A DNA stretch of 64,000 nt from Mycocentrospora acerina (taxonomy: Eukaryota; Ascomycota; Dothideomycetes; Pleosporales), in the NCBI GenBank assembly GCA_022701365.1, contig JAKUHH010000080.1:498436-562435 (forward strand), in the 5' to 3' direction. This document shows positions 1 through 10,829 of the stretch, piece by piece; the stretch's first letter is position 1, and every line of letters starts with the position of its first letter. Below the pieces are notes generated by a model. The model ran no database searches. It was not told where the DNA came from and saw only the letters and a list, made by a program, of their open reading frames with translations. Both the position numbers and the translations under genes were made by a program.

Positions 1-553
1 GAGTGCTTCTCGTTTGTCAACCGCGCTCTCGAGGACGAACTGGCGCCGATTGTCATCATGGCAAGCAATCGAGGCAATACACAGATAAGAGGAACAGATT
101 ACAGATCACCACATGGCCTGCCACTAGACTTTTTGGACAGAGTAGTCATTGTCAGCACACACTCGTACTCTGCAGATGAGATGCAGCAGATTTTATCGAT
201 AAGAGCGCAGGAGGAAGAGGTCGATATCTCACCGGATGCTTTGGCACTACTCACCAAGATTGGTCAGGAGACGGGGTTGAGATATGCTAGCAATCTCATC
301 ACGACGTCAGACCTGATACGCAAGAAGAGGCAGGGGTCAGATGTGTCCGTCGCAGATGTACAGCGCAGTTTTGCGCTATTTTATGATCCTACAAGAAGTG
401 TCAAGGTACGTGCCGCACATGATCTACTTTATTTGGAGAAGCAGCTAACGATGTATCTAGTTTGTCAGTGATTCTGAGAAACGTCTCATCGGCGACTCAG
501 GGGACGTATCGTTCACTGTCGCCAACGGCAACGAGGCCATGGATGTCTCATGA
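1..553 (+). CDS. RVB2: RuvB-like AAA+ ATPase 2 (Reptin), 3' part
   Basis: C-terminal part of the Rvb2/Reptin ATPase, which with Rvb1 forms a hexameric or dodecameric ring in INO80, SWR1, TIP60-type and R2TP complexes in the nucleus. The reading frame is open from base 1, so the Walker A half lies outside the window. Visible are ECFSFVNRALE (following the Walker B region), the sensor region IMASNRGNTQIRGT, the segment SPHGLPLDFLDR and the helical lid with GQETGLRYASNLI. These features and the SPHG-P-D-LDR spacing without an extra residue fit Rvb2 better than Rvb1. A 55-bp intron (406-460, GTACGT..TAG) joins RSVK to FVSDSEKRLI, and the stop is at 551-553. Without splicing the frame reads into a short false tail. 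Identity is secure. Gene is partial only because the window starts inside it. Confidence 0.93.
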
Positions 554-2200
554 AGAAGTGTATACAGTGTTATTGGGCTCTCTGGCGTATAAAAGTCACT
601 GGAATCGGTAGATCGTATACACAGCGTAATATTTGAAGTAAGTGCAGCGTAGGCCGGCAAATATAACACTATCATGTGCTAGCCATTGGATACTGCACCG
701 CATCTTCTACCCAGCACACTTACTTTTCTTCTGCCGTTCTTTGAATGCTGATCGACAAGCTCATAGAGGGCTCAATTCTTTGTGTATCATATCCTCTCGA
801 GATTCGCGGCTCACTCTACCGCTAAATAGTTGTCGTAATCAGGAGAATATTGAATGATCCCAGATTTGTGCTTCTGCAATAGTTCCGTCAGCTCGTAAAT
901 ATACGAGTTCATATGATGCTGTGATGTCATAGAACAATCACTCAATCAACTGTTAGATGTTCAGCCTCGAGCACAAGTATGGGACCCGAGATTACCAATC
1001 GCACCACAGAATCATAGTGTGCCATATATTGCAAGCGAGCATTTATGCGCCACTGTAGCTGCGAAGGCGTGAACCTTTCTTACACGGGAATAAGCCATCC
1101 AATGTGCAACCTAGCAGCCTTCATCAAAAGCCTATGGAAGTTTCCGTGAGCCCTTTGAAACATCCATTCGTGGGTTTTTTTTTATCTAAACATGGCTTGC
1201 TAGCCGATGCACGACAGCTGTCACGCGAATGGCTGACGTGGAGCTACTCTCGGCGACGCGTGGCCTGTGAACCACAAGATACCATACCCCCTTGCATCCG
1301 TGACTTTGACAAGCCTCCTCTAATTTCCAGATCCAGCAACCGAACATATGCCTCATTGTGAATTCATGTTGAAAAATTAAAAAGCCATAGTGAATACCAG
1401 ATAACAAATGTTCTTCGCCTTTTATGACGTCCCTATTTCACAATCACTAATCCCCTATCGCACCTCAACACAACGCAATACAGCACAGCATAGCATAGCA
1501 CAGCATAACCCAAGCCCCGAATTCCCAGATAACCCACTAGAGCAGCACGGCACGCGACACCCCCAAGCCTTCCAAGCCCCCCCAAGCCGGAATCGGATAA
1601 AACAAAAAGCTTGACACGCACTCGCCGCGCGTATCACCCCAAAACAAGCTTTTTCTTCTTCGGTTACCGGCGCCCGGGACACCGTTGCCAAAACGCAGGG
1701 ATCTGGGGGGTAAGGCGAGTAATTGGAGCAGTGTAGTGGGCGGCTCTTTCGATACGGGGGGCGGGCAGACTGGTGGGTAAAAAGGAACATTATGTGACGA
1801 CGCGCGGTGCGTGTACGTCAGGCTGCAAGGCGTAGGTAGTGCTGATTCGATGGGCGGTACCGCTTGAGATTGAGGCTCGTTTATTTGCAATGTATTGGCT
1901 CTTACAAGGTGCGTTTGGGTGAAGAATTGGCAGTGTCGCTTGGGTGCTTGTCGTAGTGCGTGGTACGTCACTGGGTTGCCGGGTTTACCGTGGGGAAGGA
2001 AGGACAGCACGTGAGGGGTTTCCTACTCCTTCCTTGGAATAACTGCGTTGACTTGTTCTCTTCTTTGTTTGCTTGTTCAAGGGATCTTTTGTTGAAAAAA
2101 AGTTGGAGAGTTGAATACCTTATTACTTGATACGACATACTGTTATCCAATACTTATCTGGAGCACACGACAAGAGACCTGAATATCCTGCGACTTTACG
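554..2200. other. intergenic, no gene seen
   Basis: No convincing coding frame. The stretch holds the RVB2 3' flank and the promoter side of the LicD-like gene. At about 1470-1515 there is an imperfect tract of AGCATAGCAC-like units. Short open frames overlap each other on both strands and lack domain-like content. Confidence 0.5.
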
Positions 2201-3248
2201 ATGAGAGTGTCGATATGCGCGGCGCTGGTTGCGTTTGTTACGGGAGGGATAGCGGTGCCGACTAGGAGAGAAGTGAGAGATGTGACAGAAGTGATGGAAG
2301 AAGCAAGACAGAGTCTGCCGATGATGCCGAGAGGTCAGGACGCATCAAAGTACTTCCAAGAGCCTGGGTAAGTCGTCAATGCGATGTTCCGGAGTCGGCG
2401 TAGACAATAAAACTGACTGGTCCCAGGGCTGGCGACAATCTTGGCCATTATGATGCACGCTACTTCCATGAAATTGTCTCAGACGAGGAACGAACAGATA
2501 CCCAACAACACATGGTCCGCGCATACTTGAACTTCTTCCGCGAGAAGAATCTAGATACCTGGATAGCCCATGGGACGCTGCTTGGGTGGTGGTGGAATGG
2601 AAAGGTAGGCTCTATTAACACCCACCGTTGGAGTAGACACTGACACGATCTAGCGGCTACCATGGGACACTGATCTCGACACTCAGGTCTCTGATGCGAC
2701 GCTTAAACACCTCGGCGATGTGCATAATCAAACACGGTACCCCTATGTTTCCAGCGATGGCAAAGTAACGCGCGAATATCTTCTCGACGTCAACCCGTGG
2801 ATCTGGCAACGCGACCGTGGTGATGGAATGAACATTATTGACGCGCGTTGGATCGATGTCCGAAATGGCCTCTTCATCGATATCACTGGCCTCAGCGAGG
2901 TGCATCCAGACAGATATCCGGGGATTTGGAGCTGCAAGAACTACCATCTCTACGCGACAGACGATCTCTACCCCATGAGGGAGACCATATTCGAAGGGGT
3001 GCCAGCGAAGGTGCCATACAGCTATGATAAGATCTTGACCGAAGAGTACAGAGAGTCGGCGCTCGTAAACACACGCTTCAACGGGTACGTTATGACATTG
3101 TCTTTAGACTTGAGAGGACGAAAGCTGACCATGACACAACAGACATCTTTGGAGCGCAGAAAAGAAGGAGTGGGTGAAGAGCCCTGAAACCATAGCACAA
3201 CAGGAGCGAATTATGAGAGACAGGAAGGAAATGGAGGGAACAATATAG
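2201..3248 (+). CDS. LicD-family protein with N-terminal signal-like segment
   Basis: Four exons by splice signals: 2201-2367, 2427-2604, 2654-3084 and 3143-3248, giving 293 residues. The N-terminus (MRVSICAALVAFVTGGIAVP) looks like a signal peptide or anchor. The core carries AHGTLLGWWWNGK followed by RLPWDTDLDTQV, the GxLLGxxR-(x)n-PWDxDxD signature of LicD/Fukutin-type nucleotidyl or phosphocholine transferases. In fungi this domain occurs in proteins tied to mannosyl-phosphate or other glycan phosphorylation (Mnn4-like). The acidic D-x-D residues are the likely metal and substrate ligands. The second and third joins fall exactly inside conserved sequence, which supports the model. The substrate cannot be read from sequence. 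It is shorter than yeast Mnn4 and lacks the Lys/Glu repeat tail, so it is not a plain Mnn4 orthologue. Confidence 0.8.
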
Positions 3249-3690
3249 ATTCTACGGTGACAGAAGTGGTGCTGGGCTAGCTGGCCTCAGTATTGGAGAT
3301 TTCTTATGTTTTGCATTGGGCTGGCGTTCTGGTTGGCTGAGGCGATTCCTCTTGGGCATTGTTGGTGTTGATTCGCGATTCAGCGTTGCATGCATGATTA
3401 TACCTACGCGATGCTGTCCCGATCCCGCGTAGTCTTTTTCTGGGTAGATGAGAATGCAAATGGTTAGCAAGAGTTGAAGTTGAGGGGATACGACGTGCCA
3501 GTACCAAGAGTGATGACAAATGTCCGACGTCGACGCCATGGAAGCCTCGCGAACGCCACTGCGACGACCAAAGATATATACCAGCTACACGCCTCACAAA
3601 GCTGCCTCTTGATCACACACTAACCCTTCGCCTCACTGACAGTCACACAAACACAGAAACACCCTTTGCATATAGAACAGCTACGCCCAA
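3249..3690. other. intergenic
   Basis: 442 bp between two plus-strand genes. It contains the presumed promoter and pyrimidine-rich leader of the downstream protease gene (CACACA/CCCTT-rich from about 3640). No RNA gene or repeat seen. Confidence 0.5.
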
Positions 3691-4710
3691 ATGACAGACT
3701 CCAGCCCTCCCGTCGCATCCGCCGACGAGCTCCACATCACCCTCACACACCACGGCAAGCCCATCACACTGTCTTTCGCCCACGATGCCACAATATCCGA
3801 CCTCTCTGACACAGTCGCGTTCTCACTCTCCATCCCCCCATCCAACCAGAAGTTCCTCGTCAGCTCCAAGCTCGGGCTCCAAAAACCGCCCTTCAAGGAT
3901 GCCGCCCTCCCTCTGACACAGCTCGTCTCCAAGAAGATAACTCTCATGGGCAGCACTACTGCCCAGATCTCCTCTCTCAACGCCTCCATCACTGCTGCCT
4001 CGACCCCCCGCCGGCCCGGCCCCATCAAAGCCGCCCTGCCCGCGCGAACCCGCCCCAACAGAGAAGACGCGCAATACACATTCCAGACCCTGCGCCCACT
4101 ACCCTATCTCCCCAACCCAGACCGCTCGCTCCAGTTCCTCGAGCGCCTACGCGACGACGCAGGCATCAAGGCCGCTATGCGGACGCACAAGTTCAGCGTC
4201 CCGCTACTCACCGAAATGGATCCCGCAATGCACACCACCCACGAGTCGCGCACTCTGGGGTTGAACAGAAACCAGGGCGAAGTCATCGAGCTGCGCCTCC
4301 GCACAGATGCATACGACGGGTACAGAGACTACAAGACCATCCGGAAGACGCTGTGTCACGAGCTTGCGCACAATGTGTGGGGGCCCCATGATCGGAATTT
4401 CTGGAACCTTTGTAAGCAGATTGAACGAGAGGTTGAGAGGGATGACTGGAGGAGTGGTGGGAAGAGCGTGGGGAACGAGGAGTTTTATGAGCCGGCGGAG
4501 GGTGAAGAAGATGTGTGTGACCATGGGGGTTGGACGGGGGGCGAGTTTGTCCTCGGGAGAGGGGGGGCAGATGCAGTGGCGAGTACTGCTGGTGGGGCGG
4601 TGCAGATGGGGCTGAGTAGAAGGGAGGTGCTTGCAAAGGCTGCGGAAGAGAGGGCAAAGAGAATGAGTGGGGCAGGACAGGAAAGAGGAGAGGGTTCCGG
4701 GGGGTCATGA
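3691..4710 (+). CDS. ubiquitin-like plus WLM-domain metalloprotease (Wss-like)
   Basis: Intronless, 339 residues. Residues about 14-92 form a ubiquitin-like fold (ELHITLTHHGKPITLSF, later KITLMGST). A WLM domain follows at about 125-270, with the zinc site HELAHNVWGPHD: an HExxH pair plus a further His and Asp a few residues on. WLM proteases of the Wss1/Spartan group degrade DNA-protein crosslinks or SUMO/ubiquitin conjugates in the nucleus. The form with a fused N-terminal ubiquitin-like domain is known in fission yeast and other fungi. The C-terminal 70 residues are Gly/Glu-rich and look disordered. Activity as a protease is inferred from the intact motif. Whether it acts on crosslinks or on ubiquitin-family conjugates is not decided by the sequence. 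Confidence 0.85.
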   Translation: MTDSSPPVASADELHITLTHHGKPITLSFAHDATISDLSDTVAFSLSIPPSNQKFLVSSKLGLQKPPFKDAALPLTQLVSKKITLMGSTTAQISSLNASITAASTPRRPGPIKAALPARTRPNREDAQYTFQTLRPLPYLPNPDRSLQFLERLRDDAGIKAAMRTHKFSVPLLTEMDPAMHTTHESRTLGLNRNQGEVIELRLRTDAYDGYRDYKTIRKTLCHELAHNVWGPHDRNFWNLCKQIEREVERDDWRSGGKSVGNEEFYEPAEGEEDVCDHGGWTGGEFVLGRGGADAVASTAGGAVQMGLSRREVLAKAAEERAKRMSGAGQERGEGSGGS

Positions 4711-5111
4711 GTAGTTGGAGAACTGATGATGATAGATTGACGAATATACCCAGAGGTGTGTTTGGAGATCTTAGTAGGCAAAGCACTTTTCAACCGTCTT
4801 TTAAGTACATCTCCCTCTTTTTGACCAGCTACTACTTCAGATACCCTGTGCTGGAACAAGTGAGAGCACTTGAATTGTACCTGCAACATCAGCGACTTGA
4901 TCACCATGTGTAAGATTTTTCCTGTGCCATCGAGCCAGTCCATCCATACTAATTCTCGAGTAGATGGCACTCATCTTATACCACAACAAAAGCATAACGG
5001 TCATAGCATAACGGTCATAGCAAAACTCTTCTGCAGCACAAAAAAATTGCAATATCCTTCACCAATACGCCTCTGCAAATTTCCATCCATTCATCCCAAC
5101 CCCTATTTCTA
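4711..5111. other. convergent intergenic with 14-bp duplication
   Basis: Spacer between the 3' ends of the WLM protease gene (plus) and the sugar transporter gene (minus). At 4992-5021 the 14-mer CATAACGGTCATAG is repeated twice in direct tandem, followed by a third partial copy. No gene seen. Confidence 0.5.
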
Positions 5112-7166
5112 CTACAACTCACTCCGCTCATTATGTTCTGTCCCTCCCTTCTTCTCCGGATCAGCCCCCATTAGCACACCACCACCACCCTGATGCCCGA
5201 CGCCAGCACCCGTAACCGAACTCCTCCGCCTTTCCACATCCCGCGCTTCATCCGTTTCAGCATAGTCAAAGAGCGGGTTGCCGCGCTTATCGTAGCGATG
5301 CGGCATCTCGTGAGCTATTTTGATAACATCAAAGGCACTAGTTGTTTGGTGGAAGATCTCATCCTGTTCACCATCATGTTAGCTTTCTTTTTTCTCCCCA
5401 CGAAAAGTGAAATACCATGGAGGGGAATATTTTTGTAAAAGACTTACCATCTCTTCCAAGGAGCGGTACGCGGTTTCTGGGAAGAAAAAGTACACGCTGG
5501 GTACCATTGCGGCGTTGATGACGGCAAAGATGATGTAGGTTTGGTAGCCGATGGTGGCGAATGCGGGAGGGGTGATCATGACGACAAGGAAGTTGAATAT
5601 CCAGTTTGCAGTTGTAGAGATAGCGTTTGCTGGAGCGCGAATGGAAAGCGGAGTTATTTCAGCCGGGTAAAGCCACGTCATTCCCAGCCAACCAACTGCG
5701 AAGAAGGAGTTGAAGACGAAGAGCATGACGGTCTGTTTGTGATTAGTTACATGCATGTTGTTTGGATGGCAAGGGCTTGACTTACGGCCAGATAACCTAG
5801 ACTTGTGTTGCCAATGTTACTTGTTGCTCCAGCTAAGATAGCCATGGATGCAGACATTCCTGCTGCGCCAAACATCATCAAGGATCGGCGGCCAAACTTC
5901 TCAATGGTGAAAATGGCGATCCAGGACGCGACCCAGTATTCGGTGCCGTTGCAGGCAGATAGCAAGCGGCTCATGAACGGCGACATACCAAGAGAGTTCT
6001 CGAAAATGGTTGCCGCGTAGTAGGTAACCAAGTTGATACCAGAAATCTACACAAAGCGTTAAATGGGGGTTGAGTAATGGACTCTTCTATGCACGTACCT
6101 GCTGGAACATCTGGTTGACATAACCCAGTACGGTGCGATGAAAGTTGCGGTTACGGTTCGTCTTGAAGCATTCCCTGAATCCACCCTTGGACATCTCAAA
6201 AACAACATCCTTGACTGCCTGGAGCTCCTGCTGGATCTTCTTGTCCTGTGGGGGGAGGTCGCTCAACGCCGCCAACACGTCAAGAGCCTCGTCTTCTCTA
6301 CCCTTTAGCACGAGCCAGCGCGGTGACTCTGGTAGACCGGGGATAGCAATGAGAATAAAGATAGCGAGAATAATCTGGAAGCCGATTGGGAAGCGCCAGG
6401 CGATGCTGCTTGGCTCGAGAAAGGAGAAACCTAGGTCTATCCAGTAGCTCAACATGACGCCGAATACGATCAAGGAACCCTTGAAATTGTTAGTTTGTGT
6501 TTCGAATCGAAAGACGGGAACTTACCTCAATCATAACCATCTGCCCTCTTCGATGAGGCTTTGATGTTTCAGACTGCCAAGTAGGCACTGTGCTTGTGTT
6601 CATGCCTAGATGCAGGATCAGTTCTGATCGGATGGAAGCGTGCTTGAGAACACTTACCGTTGCCGAAGCCAGTGATCCATCGACCGACAATAAGCTGAGC
6701 TAGCCCAAAGGCAGAGGTTTGCAAGACTGCGCCAATGATCATAATCACAGAACCCCAGAATATCGTGCGTTTGCGTCCGAGCATGTCTCCAAGCCAGATA
6801 GTCGCTACAGCACCAAAGAAACACCCGAGAGTATAAGCACCCACTAATCTCAGTCAGTCTAGTTGGCAATCATTTGATATTCACAACTAACCAGTGATGG
6901 CCTGTATTGTAGCCACATAGCTTGAAGACTGTCCAAGTGGTGGGTTGACCGTATCAATCTCAGGAAAGTATCTCAGGAACGATGGAAGAGTCAAAAGACC
7001 GCCCATAACACCCTGATCTGGAAAAGGCCGTTAGGATGTACTTGAAAAGGGAGGGTCGAGAAGTATGCCCACCATAGCCAAACAAAGCAAAATCAGTGCC
7101 TGCCACGCCCGCAATCGCAATATTGAGCTTTGTGCCTCGAAGGCCGTAAAACTTCGAGTCCTTCAT
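5112..7166 (-). CDS. MFS sugar transporter (sugar porter family)
   Basis: Eight exons on the minus strand: 7073-7166, 6892-7017, 6658-6843, 6526-6605, 6099-6479, 5786-6046, 5448-5732 and 5112-5363, giving 554 residues. All seven joins have GT..AG ends and keep frame. Sugar-porter hallmarks are FGYDQGVMGG in the first helix region (recovered only by the first join), GDMLGRKRT after TM2, PESPRWLVLKGR in the central loop, EKFGRRSLM and the PETAYRSLEEMDEIF motif after TM12, close to the canonical PETKGRTLEEID. It is a plasma-membrane, probably proton-coupled, hexose or disaccharide carrier of the HXT/STL1/lactose-permease type; the substrate is not determinable. The hydrophilic C-tail (about 70 residues, Gly/Glu-rich) is cytosolic. 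Start chosen at the Met preceding KDSKFYGLRG. A Met 22 codons upstream is open in frame and cannot be excluded. Confidence 0.92.
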
Positions 7167-8232
7167 GTCGATGAACAAGAGAAGACTGCTGCTTGATGCA
7201 TGTATGTATTGAGGATACTGAAACACGGCCAAGCTGAATTTTGCTATACTTTCTCACCGATAGACGTGAAAGAAGAAGCTGTAGAAAAACGGGCCTCCAC
7301 GCAGCGCACACCCATCCTTAAGAACTCCGTCCAAGCAACCAAGCGTACGACTCCCCCAATGTAACCCTGCCCTGACCATCATTGTGCCAAATCGTTCTAG
7401 TGCTGAACCAGCATCCCGCCGACGTGTCCGTCGTTGCAAAGTAAAGTCAAGCGGAGTAATGACGTGTGTTGCAGGGTAGAGCCGTCCGTGGGGATCTGCG
7501 TATCGCTACCCCGTGGGGTATGGCGTACGGGAATGAGGACGATAGAACCTGGGGTAAGACGTGTGTGATTGGCTACGGCTACTTGCCGACAGTGACCTTC
7601 GAACGGGTTACCGCTTTGGGAGCGTCCGGTGCGCAGGTAGAAAACGATGGTGACTCGGAAGGAAGGAAATGGCTTCGTGCAGAGATGGATAAAAGCACGA
7701 GAGACCGGGGAGGGGCCGTAAAGCTTAGCAAATCAGGTGTATGTATTCGCGATCGGACTATGGTGCTGCAGTGGTTGCGACTATCTACATGTAAAAATTT
7801 GCCAAATGCTCCAACATTGACCCCAAGTGTGAAGCGACGACAAAAGCAGATGTGGGTGATACTCAACGATGCATGTAATACCCAATAAAGTGGAGATTTG
7901 ATTTCTGTTAGCTAAGCGGTGTTCAGTTGCCTTGGAAAACGCTTGGTCGAACCACATTCTTCAACGCAAAAGTTCATGACCCGAGTCATGGATTTGCAAA
8001 AATCGCAAGGAAGATCAGTCGCTACACAACATTTATCCTGGGACAGGTTCCCCAAACGATCGAGCCAAGTGACATCGGACGGTCGTCTCCTACCATCAAT
8101 ATAATTTCATACAGAACAATCAAGCGCACATGTGAATTACAATCATCTGATCAGCTGAGATCTCGGCAACTTACAATCTCAATATTGCTCTCCCCGCCTC
8201 CCCAGCCCTGTCCCATCATTCTTTACCACCTT
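7167..8232. other. intergenic, promoter of transporter and 3' flank of unknown gene
   Basis: About 1.07 kb. Open frames here are short, overlap on both strands and show no domain character. Besides the SYGGRG sites listed separately, I see no repeats or RNA genes. Confidence 0.45.
7488..7710 (+). promoter_or_regulatory. possible CreA/Mig1 site cluster upstream of the sugar transporter
   Basis: Four matches to the carbon-repressor consensus SYGGRG lie on the plus strand: GTGGGG at 7488-7493 and 7513-7518, CTGGGG at 7549-7554 and CCGGGG at 7705-7710. They are 320-545 bp upstream of the transporter start. Three fall within 67 bp. The consensus is short and some matches are expected by chance, so this is only a candidate glucose-repression region. 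Confidence 0.3.
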
Positions 8233-8967
8233 CTAATTCTGAGTCTCAGAGATCAAAAGTCGCGCAAGACCCACCGGACGCATAAGACCCCATACTGGCA
8301 ACTCCACATCATCGTCATCGCCCCCATCTTCCTGTCCTTGCTTTACACATTCCCCCTTAGCTGCTCCTGTACCAGCCAACTTCTCCATGATAATCCCCTT
8401 CACATTCTCATATCCCCCACCCCACTCCTGTTCATAAAACTCGTGCCAAATCTGTCTCGCCCGTCGCTCCAAATTTTTATCGTCGTGCTGCTTCTCGAGT
8501 TCAGCACCCTTTTTCTTGCGCCCAGGCTGTAATTTTCGCAATTTACGAATACCAGCACGGCGAGTCTCGCGAACAGCGTCGTCAGTGCGGGCATATGATC
8601 CTTTCATGAGGCCTTCTCCGACAAAGACACCAGAGGTAAGATTAGGATCGGAAGTGGCCGTCAGTACACGACTTCTCTCTTCATTAGCAGTCTCTGCTCC
8701 TTTCAAGTCTCCTCCTCTTGTTACGACCTGCACGACTGTCGTTTTTTTATGCGCAAAGGCCTCATCTCTGCCGGCGCCTTGTTGGTCTAGCTTTGTTTCA
8801 GTAGTTTCCTTGGGCGATGAAGACTTGCATGTATCGCTCAGGCGAAGAGGTTTTTGTGTTAGTTTCCCTACATAATTGCGCCGTTTGGCGCGTGCCATCC
8901 ATCTACTGAAATTTTGAACAGCTATTTCTCTCGTGGCAACTTCGGCCTCGCGCTCACCTAGAGCCAT
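8233..8967 (-). CDS. unidentified Lys/Arg-rich protein
   Basis: A single open frame of 244 residues beginning at MALGEREAEVATREIAV. I do not recognise the family. The first 40 residues hold NFSRWMARAKRRNYVGKL, a basic amphipathic stretch. A second basic segment (RRAGIRKLRKLQPGRKKK) lies near residue 140. An aromatic/acidic segment follows (IWHEFYEQEWGGGYENVKGI), and the tail contains a short acidic run before WGLMRPVGLARLL. No signal peptide or membrane helix. AG|GT signals just upstream of the ATG leave room for an extra 5' exon, so the start is uncertain. Composition would suit a nuclear or nucleolar protein, but that is inference only. The frame being open for 735 bp in otherwise stop-rich surroundings is the main argument that it is a gene. 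Confidence 0.5.
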   Translation of the reverse strand: MALGEREAEVATREIAVQNFSRWMARAKRRNYVGKLTQKPLRLSDTCKSSSPKETTETKLDQQGAGRDEAFAHKKTTVVQVVTRGGDLKGAETANEERSRVLTATSDPNLTSGVFVGEGLMKGSYARTDDAVRETRRAGIRKLRKLQPGRKKKGAELEKQHDDKNLERRARQIWHEFYEQEWGGGYENVKGIIMEKLAGTGAAKGECVKQGQEDGGDDDDVELPVWGLMRPVGLARLLISETQN

Positions 8968-9550
8968 AGAGCTCACCTAGGCCAAAAGGGTATCAGTGAT
9001 CCAAATTAAAGTTGTGTATGCAGTAGGGCGAGAGCATCATCAGGGCAGAAATAGGTGACACAAGTATATTTGTCGCTGCAGGCTGTAGAGTAACTAAGAT
9101 CGGTTGTATGCTATTCATGAGAACCGTCACGGCGGGCGTCGAATCAGCGCTACCCGATATGATGAAGGATGGAGTGATCTTCACTTTAGCCCTTATAGAG
9201 ACACCGATGATTAATTTTGTGATACATTGAGAGTGTAGTGGTGATAGTAATCACAGTGTTTCGACGGGATAGGTCTGTCTCAATTCTATGGTTCACTCTT
9301 TGTAACAACACTCGACTAATCGAGTTGAAACAAGTTCTGCTGCCCTTGTCATCAACTGTTGGATGCTGAAAAGCGCATTTGATACCTAATGTCAAGAATA
9401 AGTCGGAAAACGTTGAATTAGATATCAGAAGTTTACTCGAATCATTTAACGAGTTTGTTAGCTTTTCCGTGTCTGACGTCTCCAAAGCGCTTGAATTCCC
9501 AGCAAAAAGTTGACGCCAACGCCGTGATAATGAACAAGATGTAGGGTATT
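8968..9550. other. intergenic
   Basis: 583 bp between two minus-strand genes. A 99-codon open frame on the minus strand (9186-9485) has no recognisable features and is probably chance. Nothing else seen. Confidence 0.45.
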
Positions 9551-10642
9551 TTATGATCGCATAACCTCTCTGGCAGCGGGCTCCCTCTCGATCTCGTATT
9601 CGATGTTGCGCCTGGGTCCCTTTGAGTCCTTTGATGGCTTCTTCTTGGGCTTGGGCGCAGGTGCAGCGGGCCGCTTGCGCTTGAGGCTTGCGAGCTTCTT
9701 CTTCAAAGCCTCGGTTTCCTCATCATCAGACTCCTCCTCCTCGTCCTCGCTGCCGCTAGCACTCTCATCCTCATCGTCGTCACCAGATCCTTCATCAGGG
9801 CTCTGGCCACCGACCCAGTCCTCAAAGTCCTCCATCTCGTCGTCTGTCTCGCCTTCGATGTCGCTGACGTACTCAACTTCACCCACACCATGCTCAAGCT
9901 CGTTCTCGTATTCGATCTCGTCATCTTCGTCATCATCAATGCCATCATCGAGATCCTCGTCGCGCTCGACCTGGCCCTCTTTCTCCAAGCCGCGCATAAC
10001 CTTCTTCCACACATTTGGTTCGACGTTGAGCGGGCGGTCTCCGTAAGCGCCAGAACAGAGGCGGTCGATCAGCACCCTCTCAATAGCTCGCTCGACCTTG
10101 GCTGCGGCCAATGCCTTCCTTTCTCGTGTATCTTCTCGTCTGCGGATCTTGGGAGCCAATCGAGGTACAAGCCTCTCACCTAGGCGCTCCTCCTCCTTTG
10201 CCAGTTTGCGGATGCGAATGTTGACCTGGGTCAGCCGGGTCAAACGCTGCTTGTTCTTATGTACTAGGAACTTGGGAAAGTATGCCAGGTGCTGATCAAC
10301 CAGCTCGAGAGCTTTGGTGTAGTTGCTGGGCAGTTTTATGCGCTCCCACCATTTTGAGGGAAGATGCGCGCGTTCGATTGCCTTGATGTAGAGGTAAAGG
10401 CTGCCGGTCGCAGGATCCGAGCGTATAGTTGCGTAGCGCGAGTTGGCGAGGGGGCAGGACTGCCTGCTGCAGAAACCAGAAACATTGTGCTCGTTGCGAC
10501 AAAAAGTCTGGTCCTTTGTCGTCTTAAGTTTGAAGCTGCAGAAATCGCTCCCGATGATGGACCACACAAGATCGTCTGGGACAGTTAGCATTTAAGCACA
10601 TCCCAATTTAATAGAAAAATTCTCAAACGAACCTGAAGCCAT
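9551..10642 (-). CDS. MAK16: ribosome biogenesis protein Mak16
   Basis: Essential nucleolar 60S-subunit assembly factor. Two exons: a 10-nt first exon (10633-10642, ATG GCT TCA G) and 9551-10575, total 344 residues. The join gives MASDDLVWSIIGSDFCSFK, the family's invariant start, whereas the unspliced frame begins with an unrelated MLTVP. Visible are the four-Cys region (DFCSF, TFCRNEHNVSGFCSRQSCPLAN) that coordinates an iron-sulfur cluster or metal in Mak16, the conserved AHLPSKWWERIKLP and the basic helix RLTRLTQVNIRIRKLAKEEE. The C-terminal third is a long Asp/Glu/Ser-rich tract ending in a Lys-rich nuclear-signal-like segment (PAPKPKKKPSKDSKGP). Divergent from MSS1 with 187 bp between the start codons, so the promoter is shared or overlapping. 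Confidence 0.95.
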
Positions 10643-10829
10643 GTTTTGCGCGTGGGTGGACTTTGGTGGCAGTTGTGGTTGTGTAGTTGCAGCGGCAATG
10701 ATTTTCTTGCAGCAGAATAATTTCAAGTGGGTCCAGGACGCATGGACCACCCTTGCGGAGAAGGAAGGAACCACTCACCAACCCTCACACACATGATTAT
10801 GCAGTTGCAATAAATCCTGAGCTCTCGGA
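10643..10829. promoter_or_regulatory. bidirectional MAK16-MSS1 promoter
   Basis: Only 187 bp separate the two divergent start codons, so regulatory elements for cytosolic ribosome assembly and mitochondrial tRNA modification must lie within it. No TATA box is evident. Confidence 0.55.
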
